Shown here: piece after piece, positions 8,733 to 18,600 of the stretch
How positions within the stretch are numbered: position 1 is the stretch's first letter
How the letters are laid out: the number at the start of each line of letters is the position of its first letter
Assembly: GCA_025937835.1 (NCBI GenBank)
Contig: JAICQO010000027.1
Span: 1 to 64,000 of the forward strand
Direction: 5' to 3'
DNA from: Polyangiaceae bacterium
GTDB taxonomy: Bacteria > Myxococcota_A > Polyangia > Polyangiales > Polyangiaceae
DNA length: 64,000 nucleotides
The notes under the pieces: generated by a model
Seen by the model: only the letters and a program-made list of their open reading frames with translations
What the model was told of the DNA's origin: nothing
Database searches by the model: none
Translations under genes and position numbers: made by a program

Positions 8733-9047
8733 ATGGCAGGCACGGTGATCGGTGAAGGGCTGAGTATCGAAGGCGACCTCACGAGCGACGAAGAGGTCGT
8801 CGTGCACGGCACGGTGCGCGGCAAGCTCACGACCAGCGACGCGGTCACGGTCGGCGGCACCGGCTCGGTGCAGGCCGACGTGTCGGGCTCCAGCGTGAGC
8901 ATCGCCGGACAGGTCACGGGCGACGTCACGGCGCAGGAGCGCATCGATCTTCAGGCCGGCGGGCGCCTCGTGGGCGACGTCAAAGCTTCGCGGTTCACGA
9001 TCGCCGACGGTGCCTCGTTCAAGGGCAACGTCGACATGGAGATGTGA
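8733..9047 (+). CDS. Bactofilin, second of three (minimal core)
   Basis: At 104 residues this is the smallest of the trio and consists of the beta-helix core alone ([20 protein letters not shown], then VTGDVTAQE and [11 protein letters not shown]). A GGAGATAG motif stands just upstream of the ATG. Cores without tails can co-polymerise with longer paralogues, so this subunit may fill or regulate a mixed filament; that is inference. The next gene starts 3 bp after its stop, which indicates translational coupling. Confidence 0.88.
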   Translation: MAGTVIGEGLSIEGDLTSDEEVVVHGTVRGKLTTSDAVTVGGTGSVQADVSGSSVSIAGQVTGDVTAQERIDLQAGGRLVGDVKASRFTIADGASFKGNVDMEM

Positions 9048-9050
9048 TCG

Positions 9051-9647
9051 ATGTCTCCGGGCTCGGTCATCGGTCGGGGCGCCGTCGTGCGCGGCAACGT
9101 GCGCGGCGAGGGCAGCCTCGAGATCCTCGGGCGCGTCGAGGGCGACGTGAACGTCAGCGGCGACGTCGTGCTCGGTGAGTCGGGCGTCGTGCGCGGTAAC
9201 GTCAGCGGCGTCGAGCTCAGCATCGCCGGCACCGTGCAGGGCGATCTGCGCGGCAGCCAGAGCGTGCTGCTCGAGCGCGGCGCTCGCGTGGTGGGCGATC
9301 TGTCCGCGCCGCGCATCGGAGTCGCGCAAGGTGCGCTGGTGCGCGGAACGGTGCGCACGGACGGCGAGCCGGCGCTCGCGGGTGCCGCCCGGCGCGGAGC
9401 TCAGCTCCACGCTCCGCGGCCCGCGCCGGCCGCTGCGCCTCCCAAGCCTTTCGTCGTGAAAGAAGCGCCGAAACCGCTGGTTTCCGAAGAGCCGGAAGCA
9501 GAGGCGCCGAAGCCCGAGGCGAAGCACGAGCCCAAGCCCGAAAAAGAGAAGGAGTCTTCTCCGCGCGAACGGGAGCGGCCGCCCGCGCCGGTCGTCCCCG
9601 CGCTCGGCAAGGGCGCGAAGGCGAAGAAGAAGCGCCGCGAAGCGTGA
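9051..9647 (+). CDS. Bactofilin with long charged Pro/Lys/Glu-rich C-terminal tail, third of three
   Basis: Residues 1-~105 are a bactofilin beta-helix ([45 protein letters not shown]). Residues ~115-198 form a disordered tail rich in Pro, Ala, Lys and Glu, ending in a Lys/Arg cluster ([12 protein letters not shown]). In M. xanthus BacP a comparable basic tail recruits partner proteins, so this subunit probably links the filament to membrane or DNA-associated partners. The trio shares one direction and tight spacing, consistent with one operon. The outer-membrane-type gene at 9669 follows after 21 bp. Confidence 0.87.
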   Translation: MSPGSVIGRGAVVRGNVRGEGSLEILGRVEGDVNVSGDVVLGESGVVRGNVSGVELSIAGTVQGDLRGSQSVLLERGARVVGDLSAPRIGVAQGALVRGTVRTDGEPALAGAARRGAQLHAPRPAPAAAPPKPFVVKEAPKPLVSEEPEAEAPKPEAKHEPKPEKEKESSPRERERPPAPVVPALGKGAKAKKKRREA

Positions 9648-9668
9648 GTTTCGGTTAGTCTCGCTCGA

Positions 9669-10376
9669 GTGCGGCTCTGCCGAATCCCGCTCGGTGCTCT
9701 GCTCGTACTCTGTGTTTCGACGCTCGCGTCCGCTGCCGAGCCGGAGCGACGCACGCTGAAGCCGGACGAGATCGAGGGCTGGCTCGAGCGCCCGAGCGGC
9801 GATACGACCCCGCTCGATCAGGGGCTCGCCGACGACGCGGAAGCGCCGCCGCCTCCGCCACGCCACCACGGCGTGTTCGTCGAGTCGGGGCTCTCCGCCA
9901 GCGGTCACCTCGGCACGCTCAAGAACATCTCCCCCGTCGCGCCGACCTTTTCCTTGAAGGTGGGGATCGAGCCGCTGCGCTTCGCCTTGATCTTCGTGGA
10001 AGGCGAGCTGACCGTCTCCAACACCAGCTACGCGCGCACCCCCCCGCCGCCGCGGACCTATCACCTGTACAACCTGGGTGCCGGCGCCCGCTTCACGGTC
10101 GGCTTCGGGACCAGCATCGGCGCGTTCGCCGAGGGTAGCCTCGGCTTTTCCCGCGTCAGCGAAGACGTGCTCGGCGTCTACGGTTACCTGGACGCAAACG
10201 AGCTCAACCCGTACTTCGGGGGGCGCCTGGGCGTCGAGTGGTACCCGACCAATCCTCACCTGGCGCTCGGGCTGGGCGGGGGCGTGCGGTCCTACGCTGC
10301 CGGCTTGACCCGGGAGCGCAGCTCGGAACCCGCGCTCGCCTGGTCGTTCGGACCACAGATCAGCTACCGGTTCTGA
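9669..10376 (+). CDS. Putative outer-membrane beta-barrel protein
   Basis: A signal peptide (hydrophobic [16 protein letters not shown]) precedes a short charged linker (~23-70) and then alternating amphipathic strands with Gly/aromatic girdles up to a terminal YRF. The last residue is Phe, the usual BAM-recognition signature of outer-membrane barrels. About 235 residues would fit an 8-stranded barrel. The start is a GTG at 9669; no better in-frame start gives a complete signal sequence. Its position 21 bp behind the bactofilin trio suggests cotranscription, but no direct functional link is visible. It could equally be a general OmpA/W-like porin of unknown function. Confidence 0.65.
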   Translation: MRLCRIPLGALLVLCVSTLASAAEPERRTLKPDEIEGWLERPSGDTTPLDQGLADDAEAPPPPPRHHGVFVESGLSASGHLGTLKNISPVAPTFSLKVGIEPLRFALIFVEGELTVSNTSYARTPPPPRTYHLYNLGAGARFTVGFGTSIGAFAEGSLGFSRVSEDVLGVYGYLDANELNPYFGGRLGVEWYPTNPHLALGLGGGVRSYAAGLTRERSSEPALAWSFGPQISYRF

Positions 10377-10413
10377 GCCGAAGAGGGCCGCAGGATTGAT
10401 CTGGGGCTTGCGT

Positions 10414-10433
10414 CTTGCCCCGGCTCGGGCAAG
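10414..10433 (+). terminator. Possible terminator hairpin after the beta-barrel gene
   Basis: A 7-bp inverted repeat CTTGCCC / GGGCAAG with a 6-nt loop lies about 40 bp after the stop at 10376 and is followed by AAATCCC. There is no U-tract, so this is a weak call. Confidence 0.3.
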
Positions 10434-10466
10434 AAATCCCGGTCCCTGCGAAAGGGTCGGCAAGAC

Positions 10467-11032
10467 TTGGATAGCGATCTGGCTGAATCGATAGCTGCCC
10501 TGAAGAAGGCTTTCGAAGTGAGGCGCGTCGCCGTCCGCTTCGGCAACGCCGACGCCGCACTGGTAGAGTCGCTCCGAGGCAAGCTCAGGATCCCGCGCCG
10601 TTACCGCGAGTTCTTGCTCGCGTGTGACCCGCTCGACGTCGAGACGCGCACGCCCGCCGAGCGCGTCCGGCTGTTGTCCGCGGAAGGCCTGGCTGCGGAG
10701 CAAAAAGAGGCGACCAACGGCTGGCGCTCGAGCTGGGTCGTGATCGGCCACAGCACGCTGCTCGGCGATCCGTACTTCCTCGACACCTCGAGCCCCGACG
10801 CCGAAGGCGACTGTCCCGTGTACACGGCGATGACCGGCACGGAGCAATGGAAGCCGCGGCTCTGTGCCTCGAGCTTCGCGATGTTCCTCAGGATCCTCGC
10901 GGTCGGCATGGAGGTCGCGAAGGGCTTCCCGGAAGAGAACGTCGACATGGACGACGAGCAGGTGTTCCGCGAGTCGCTCGGTCCGCGCATCCGCGAGTAC
11001 GACCCAGCCGCGCTCAAAGCCGGACACTGGAC

Positions 11033-11036
<4 letters not shown>
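10467..11036 (+). CDS. SMI1/KNR4-like protein
   Basis: The 189-residue product shows the SMI1/KNR4 (SUKH) pattern. It has an early [22 protein letters not shown] segment, a central [12 protein letters not shown] and DPYFLDTSS with the family's small-acidic turn, and a Trp/Phe-rich end ([12 protein letters not shown]). SUKH domains often act as immunity proteins against nuclease toxins, but many are solitary and of unknown role. The likely start is TTG at 10467 ([12 protein letters not shown]). Its TGA overlaps the hisD ATG (ATGA), so the two are probably translationally coupled. No toxin gene is adjacent. Confidence 0.7.
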
Positions 11037-12319
<1,283 letters not shown>

Positions 12320-12328
12320 GCGCGCAGC

Positions 12329-13303
12329 TCAGCCCGCGGAGACCAGATACCCGCGCTTGATCAGCCCCTCGATGCGCTGAGCGGTCTCGAGGTCGTGCTC
12401 CGGCGTCGTGTCGAGGACGGCCTGGATGTTCGCCGAGTTCACGGCCAGATCGAGCAGATCCAGCTCTTCGGGCGCGAGCTGGCGCAGCGAGCCGCGCAGG
12501 GGGGAAGCCATGGCGAGCCGCGAAGTCAGCGGCGGCAGGCGGTTCTTCACCTCGGCGAACTCGTCCTGGCGGCGGAAGCCTTCCATCAGGATTTCTTGCG
12601 CGTTGGCGTCCATCGGCTGCGCGATCTCGCGGGGGTCGGGCGGCTCGAGCTCGAACACGCCTTTGGTCCAGCCGAGCATGCGGTACGCCGCCTTGCGTCC
12701 GCTGATCGTGGAGTGGTCGTCGATCTCGGCGTGAGCGATCAGCCCGCCCTTCAACAGGATGCGCCCGCTCGCGCCCTCGACCCGCAAGATCAGTACGCCG
12801 TCTTTACGCGAGGTGCCGAACAGCTGCAGCAAATCCGGAAGCGGGATCTCCTCGAGGCTGCCGCTCATGCGCGGGGCCTCCTCGCCGGCCTGGCGCATGT
12901 TCTGGCGGGCGTTGTCCCGAGCCTGGGCCTGGGCTTCGGCGGTGTCGCCGCGCTCGACCGTGGCCACGACCTTGAGGATGCTCGTGCCGATCAGGATGCG
13001 GTCGCTCTCTTTGAGCGTGGCCCGCTGGATTTTCTCGCCGTTGATGAACGTACCGTTGGTCGAGCCGAGGTCCTCGATGGTGATGACCCCGTTCGTCAGC
13101 AGGATCCGCGCGTGGCGGCGCGACACCATTTCCTCGACGAGCACCATGTCGAGCTCGCTCGAGCGCCCGATCACGATCTCTTGCCCCTCGGTCAGGGGAT
13201 ACTCGCCGCCCTGGTACTTGCCGGAGATGAACCGGAGCGCCATCCGCGACCCGGAGGACCGGGTGTTCGCAGAGCCAGTCGGGCGGGCAACCTTGCTCGG
13301 CAT
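12329..13303 (-). CDS. FHA domain plus DUF4388 (PATAN) signalling protein
   Basis: Residues ~25-110 form an FHA phosphothreonine-binding domain with the expected IGRSSELD, SRRHARI and DLGSTNGTFING motifs. Residues ~145-260 form a DUF4388/PATAN domain (MSGSLEEIPLPDLLQLFG, GRILLKGGLIAHAEID, AYRMLGWTKGVFEL). A short Leu-rich tail follows. FHA domains read Ser/Thr-kinase output and PATAN domains occur in gliding and two-component regulators, so it is likely a cytosolic adaptor. The ATG at 13303 is used; the ATG at 13243 (MALRFISGKYQGG) is a strong alternative because the domain starts there. It lies downstream of the split histidine kinase on the same strand. Confidence 0.85.
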   Translation of the reverse strand: MPSKVARPTGSANTRSSGSRMALRFISGKYQGGEYPLTEGQEIVIGRSSELDMVLVEEMVSRRHARILLTNGVITIEDLGSTNGTFINGEKIQRATLKESDRILIGTSILKVVATVERGDTAEAQAQARDNARQNMRQAGEEAPRMSGSLEEIPLPDLLQLFGTSRKDGVLILRVEGASGRILLKGGLIAHAEIDDHSTISGRKAAYRMLGWTKGVFELEPPDPREIAQPMDANAQEILMEGFRRQDEFAEVKNRLPPLTSRLAMASPLRGSLRQLAPEELDLLDLAVNSANIQAVLDTTPEHDLETAQRIEGLIKRGYLVSAG

Positions 13304-13417
13304 AGTGTGTGCTTGATTCGCTGGAACGACTGGGTCCCGATGGAGACCCAGAGGCCGCTAGCATAGGGCCCCGCGACAAGCCGAGGCAAGGGACAGGCCA
13401 TCACTCGGTCCGGCGGA

Positions 13418-14404
13418 TCATTCGGCCGGCCGCGGCCGGAGCTCGGCATTCGCAGTTCCGCGCTCCGTTGCCGAACGGGGCTGGGGGAGCGGCTCGCTGG
13501 CCGTGGGCAGGACCACGGTGAACGTAGAACCTGCCCCGGTGTGGGAGGTCACCTCGATCCGACCGCCCATTTCCTCGACCACGCGCTGGCTCACGGCAAG
13601 CCCGAGCCCGGTCCCGGTCGGCTTGGTCGTGAAAAACGGCACGAATAGCTTGTCCAGCACGTGGGGCGCGATGCCGGGGCCCTGGTCGCGGACGTTGATC
13701 TCCACCCACTCCGGCGGGTCGTTTGGCGAGGCGGCTCCGACCTTCTCTCTCGCGCGCACCGAGACGCGCACTTTGCCGGTGCCGCCCATCGCCTGTTCGG
13801 CGTTGCGGATCAGGTTGATCAGCACCTGCCGGAGTTGTTCGGCGTCGGCGCGCACGAGCGGGACATCGTCCGGCAGATCGCTGCTATCGAGCTCGAAGTC
13901 CTTGTCGCGCTCGGAGGCCAGCACGGTCAGCGTGCGCCGCACCACGGCCGAGGCGCTGACGGCGCCGAGCTGCCCTTTCGACGGCCGCGCGTAGTCGAGC
14001 ACGGAGCCCACGACGCGGTCCAGGCGCTCCACCTCTTCGAGGATGATGCCGACGAACTCGCGCTCCGAGGCGTCGAGCCGGCCCCCGCTGTCGCCGAGCA
14101 GCTGGGCCGCCCCCTTGATCGCGCCGAGTGGGTTCTTCACCTCGTGCGCGAGACCCGCGGCCATCTGCCCGAGCGCCGCCAGCCGATCCCGCTCTTGCAA
14201 CCGGAGGTGCTGGCGGGAGTTTTCGATGACCACGCCCATCTGCGTCGCCAGCGCCTCGAGCAGCGCGATCTCGTCGGGTGAGAACGCGTCGCGCACGCGA
14301 TCGTCCACCACCAGCAGGAAGGCCTCGAGCTCGTGGTCTTCGCCGTACACGCCCACACACACGCCTTGCTTGAAGGCCCCGAGCACCTCGGCGGTCGCGA
14401 GCAC
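13418..14404 (-). CDS. Histidine kinase, catalytic part (3' portion of an amber-split gene)
   Basis: This part holds the end of a GAF domain (~1-65), the HisKA dimerisation helix with phospho-acceptor H87 (AGLAHEVKNPLGAIKG), and the HATPase_c domain: N-box LINLIRNAEQAM, G1 DQGPGIAP, F-box FVPFFTTK and G2 GTGLGLA. It is in the same frame as the sensor part upstream, separated only by a TAG at 14459-14461 and 18 sense codons. The listed GTG start lacks a convincing ribosome site. If translated alone it would be a soluble, unsensored kinase. Otherwise the pair is one PrsK-like membrane kinase that is a pseudogene, a sequencing error or a read-through case. No cognate regulator is adjacent. Confidence 0.75.
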   Translation of the reverse strand: MLATAEVLGAFKQGVCVGVYGEDHELEAFLLVVDDRVRDAFSPDEIALLEALATQMGVVIENSRQHLRLQERDRLAALGQMAAGLAHEVKNPLGAIKGAAQLLGDSGGRLDASEREFVGIILEEVERLDRVVGSVLDYARPSKGQLGAVSASAVVRRTLTVLASERDKDFELDSSDLPDDVPLVRADAEQLRQVLINLIRNAEQAMGGTGKVRVSVRAREKVGAASPNDPPEWVEINVRDQGPGIAPHVLDKLFVPFFTTKPTGTGLGLAVSQRVVEEMGGRIEVTSHTGAGSTFTVVLPTASEPLPQPRSATERGTANAELRPRPAE

Positions 14405-14458
14405 GCGCTCGTGCGGCTCCGCCTCGCGCCCGAGCCCGATCCGGCGTCGATCGACGAT

Positions 14459-15550
14459 CTAGTGGGCGAGCTCTTCGAACGACACCGAAGGCGCCGAGTC
14501 GAGGCGCTCGACCAACGGGTGCGCGGTCGCGACCTCGATGTGCGGTGGCGCGGCCGGGCCGAAGGCGGCCTTGAGCTCGAAATCCCGCCCGGAAACGTTG
14601 CGGACGTAGAGCGCTGCGCCGGTTGCTCGGCGGGACGACTCCAGCGCCGCGAGCACCACCTCCTGCATCTCCTTGATCTCGAGCACGTGCACGAGGTCGC
14701 GCCGCGCCCGCGTCACGGCGCGCTCGAGATCGACGCGCTCGCGGAAGAACACCTTGTGGGTGTAGCGCTCCGCGCCCTCGCGCAGCGGCTCGAACAGCAC
14801 CAAGATCACGATCGCCGCCAGGATCGCGCCGAGGTACATGGTCTCGAAGCCGCCGAACAACACCACGAACACGTAGAAAATGCCGGCCAGGGCGAAGGCC
14901 AGCGCGGTCGAGACCAACAGCTGTCCGAGGATGTCGTAGAGGTCTACCAGCCGCTCGCGGATCAGCGACTCGGAGAGCACGAACAAGAAGACGATGCTGA
15001 GCACCGCGCTCACCGGCGGCAGGGGCACGCCGATGAACCACAAAAAGTCCGCGAGGCTGAAGGCGGCCGCCAGCGCGCCGATCAGCACCAAAAAGCGAAC
15101 TCGGCGTTGGATCGCGCGCGAGCCGCTGCGCTCGCCCCGCACGGCGAGCGTGGTCAGGCCCGCCGCAATCAACCCGAACACATAGAGAAACACGACCCCG
15201 CGCACGATCCCGTGGCGGTGCTCGGTGAGGACGAGCACCAACATCGGCACGGCCAGCGCACCCGCCACGCGGAGCAGCACGAAGCGGCGCCCGCTCTGCG
15301 GGACGATGGCCTCGAACAGGTGCAGCGCGAACTGGGGCAGAAGCACCGCGAGCACGGCAGTGGAGCGCTCCCACACCGCGCCGCGACCGCTGTGGTACTG
15401 CCACTGCGCGAGGTACCAGAGCCCCACGTCACCCGCGAGCGCCGCAAACAAGACCTGCGCGCGCCGCGGGCGTCCGCGTAGCAGAATGGACACTGCGATC
15501 GCGAGTGCGAGCACCCCGCAGAACAGGGACGTGCGGGTCCGGAGATCCAC
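14459..15550 (-). CDS. Histidine kinase, membrane sensor part (5' portion of an amber-split gene)
   Basis: From a GTG at 15550, about nine hydrophobic segments (~8-265) form a polytopic sensor. They are followed by a linker helix and the first half of a GAF domain (ATGAALYVRNVSGRDFELKAAFG) that stops abruptly at FEELAH-TAG. Directly after the stop the same frame continues IVDRRRIGLG and then completes the GAF fold in the kinase part. This architecture (multi-TM, GAF, HisKA, HATPase) matches PrsK-like kinases of the XrtA/PEP-CTERM systems. The truncated sensor alone lacks any output domain. Confidence 0.75.
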   Translation of the reverse strand: MDLRTRTSLFCGVLALAIAVSILLRGRPRRAQVLFAALAGDVGLWYLAQWQYHSGRGAVWERSTAVLAVLLPQFALHLFEAIVPQSGRRFVLLRVAGALAVPMLVLVLTEHRHGIVRGVVFLYVFGLIAAGLTTLAVRGERSGSRAIQRRVRFLVLIGALAAAFSLADFLWFIGVPLPPVSAVLSIVFLFVLSESLIRERLVDLYDILGQLLVSTALAFALAGIFYVFVVLFGGFETMYLGAILAAIVILVLFEPLREGAERYTHKVFFRERVDLERAVTRARRDLVHVLEIKEMQEVVLAALESSRRATGAALYVRNVSGRDFELKAAFGPAAPPHIEVATAHPLVERLDSAPSVSFEELAH

Positions 15551-15666
15551 ACTGGAACATTACCACCAAACCGACGCCTACCTGCGGCTTCGCACTCACC
15601 CGCACAGGCGGGTAGGCTGAAGCTGCCCGTCTAACCTGCTAGCCTCGAAGCCCCTTAGGAGGCTCG

Positions 15667-18600
15667 ATGACCCGCAGGACCCCCTGGCTTTTTGCCGCGC
15701 TGCTGGTGCTCCCGACGCTCGTCGGTTGCGCCGAAGAGCGCGCCCCGATCAATCGGGTGCAAGCCAACGCGCTCGACAAGCAGTTTTTCATCGGAGAGCT
15801 GCAAAACCCGTCGGACGATCCGGAGTTTTACTGGCGCAACTTCGTCGTCGACGGCTCCGAGTCGCAATCGCTCGTGGGCATCGGCTCCTGGAGCGGCGTG
15901 GACCGCATCCGCTGGGACATCCAGGAAAACCTGCTGGTGGCTCGCAAATCCTACGCCGTTTCGCCCGGCGCGGACGACAAGGGAGACGCGGGCCTGCCCG
16001 ACGGCACGGTGGTCGCGGCGTACCGGATCGACTCGCACTTCGACATCCTGCGAGATTACAACCCGCAGACCGGCGAAGAGCTGAACGTCATCGACGAGAA
16101 CACCTCCGATCGCCCCTGGTACGAGCGGCGCTACTTCCGCGCGGACTGGTCGATCAACCTCGTCGAGACCCCGATGTGGTTCGACATGTTCTTCGGCAAG
16201 GTGTTCGGTGACATCAAGGTCACGCCGCTCGCCTACTACGTGGGCGATCCGTCGCACCCGGACGCGCCGCATTTCGAGGCCGACAAGGGCTACTTCGACG
16301 TCACGTCGAAGTTCTGGGTCGAGCCGGAGCATTTCAACGTGCCCTGGACGCCGAGCGGTACGATCCCGCAGTGCGTTCTGGTCGGCCTCTACACGGGCAG
16401 CGCGGTCGACAGCTGCGATCCGCAAGAGGCCGTCGTCCGCAGCTCGTACTTGAAGGTCAGCGAGGTCGACGGCGACGGCGATTTCGAGCCGCTCGACAAC
16501 TCTCGCGCCGCGCTCGACGTGATCGGCAACCCGGGCGGGCTCGGCAACAGCTACACGGTGGGCATCGTCACCCCGCAGCGCATCGCGTGGGATCCGCAGT
16601 ACGGCTACACGGACGCCGGGCTGCGCCGCTACATGCACGTCCACGACATCTGGAAGAAGAGCCACCAGACCACGGGCTCGTGCCAGACGCCGGGCACGGC
16701 TTGTGAAAACGGCGGCACTTGCCTGCCCTCCGGCACGTGCTCCGTTCCCTGCAACCACGACGCGCTCGGCGACGCCAACGGTAACGGCACCGACGACCAG
16801 TGCGAGAACGGGGACACCGGGTACACCGGCGCCGAGGGCTCGCAGTGCAGCGCGCGCAACCGCTGCACCATCCCCTACCGCGACCGCGAGGTGAAGACGG
16901 TCGGCTACTGGGTGAACCCGGACATGCCCGAAGCGCTGCTCGACACCGTCGATGCCCAGGGCAACTTCGTGAGCCGCGGCCCGAACGAGGACATCATCCA
17001 CACCTGGAACCAGGCCATGCGCTTGGCCGTCGCCAACGCGCGCGAGGTGGAATGCCGCCGCACCGGCGGTGAGCGCAGCGCCTGTCACGCCCAGTTCTTC
17101 GAGCTGGCGGAAGACGGCAGCGATCGCGTCGAGATGGTGAGCTTCGGCGGCTGGGGCATCCCGCAGCCGAAGCTGGACAAGGACGTGCTCACGCTGTGCC
17201 ACAACCCGGTGCGCGCGTACGACGATCCGCTTTGCGGCGAGCCCGGGTACAGCGCGCGCGTCGGCGACCTGCGCCACAATTTTCTTTTCTATTGGCCCTA
17301 CGCCTCGAGCGCGCCGTGGGGAGGCATCGGCAACTGGAGCGCCGATCCCACCACCGGTCAGATCCTCGGCGCCTCGGCCACGACGATGGGCCGCTCGGCG
17401 ACCATGTCCGCGGCGCAGGTCCGCGACATCTTGATGGTCGCGAACGGCGAGCTCTCGTTCTCCGACGTGATCCAGGGCGAGACGGCCACGCGCTACGAGC
17501 GTGAGCTGCGCGACGGCCGCAAGCCCGAGACCTTCACGCAGCAAGAGATCGACGAGCGGATCGCGCGCATCGACGCGACCCACGCCGCACAGCAAATCGC
17601 CCCGTCGACCGCGCCGATGGAAGACCTGTCCGAGGCCTATCGTCAGGAGCTGCTCGGGCGGGCCTCGCGCAAGGCCGTGCTCGGTCAGGCCACGCCCATG
17701 CAACAGCAGTACGACACGCTGGCCAAGGCGGTCGCCAAGACGCCGGCGGGTGCGTCGCTCGTGAACCCGAACTGGGCCGTGGATCTGTTCGCCGCGCTCC
17801 CGCAGTCGCTCGGCAGCGACTCCGACGACATGCTCTCTCCGCTGCTCGGGGCCGATCCCGGCAAGGTCGAGGACTACCGCAAGCTCATCGAGCACCGGAT
17901 GCACATGCGCGGCGTGTGCTTCTCGGACACGCAGCTCGCAGGCAACGTCGGCAACACCGACGTCCAGAGCGTGGCCCGCTATTTCAAGGAAAAGTACAAC
18001 GACGACTTCATCCGTGAGACCACGGGCGAATCGGACCCGGCGGCGATCTCCAAGAAGCGCGCCGACCTGATCTACGAGCAGCTCTGGAAGGAGAGCTACA
18101 AGGGTATCCAGCTCCACGAGGTCGGGCACTCGCTCGGGTTGCTCCACGAGTTCGCCTCGTCGTACGACTCACCCAACTACAACCCGCAGTACTGGCAGCT
18201 CCGCACCGCCGAGGGCGCGAGCACCCAGAGCTGCGCGGGGCGGCCGCGCGGCGCCGACGACACGTGCATGGGGCCGCGCTACCTCGACCCGGAGACGGAC
18301 GACGAGCTCGGTCGCGCCGATGAATCCCGTCCGGGCATCAACTACTTCGCCCACACCTCGACGATGGAGTACCAGAACGAGCGCTTCTTCGAGAACGTGG
18401 GGCTCGGCCAGTACGACACGTTCGCGATGGGCGCGCTGTACGGCCGGGTGCTCGAGGCGTTCGACGAACGCGCGATGCCGGTCGATCGCCAGTTCGGCTT
18501 CTCGCTCCGCAGCTGGTCCCAGCTGGTCGAAGACAACATTTACGTGCAGAAGCGAACGAATCTGTTCGGCGAGCGCGAAAACGCGGCGACCCGCGTCCAC

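Noticed and set aside
8532-11027. 831-codon minus-strand frame across the bactofilins and SUKH gene
   Set aside because: Covers four plausible plus-strand genes and shows only low-complexity Arg/Ala composition typical of GC-rich antisense frames.
15655-18147. Long minus-strand open frame (830 codons) opposite the metalloprotease gene
   Set aside because: High-GC antisense shadow: the plus strand has a signal peptide, protease motif and ribosome site, while the minus frame is Arg/Val/His-rich without any domain.
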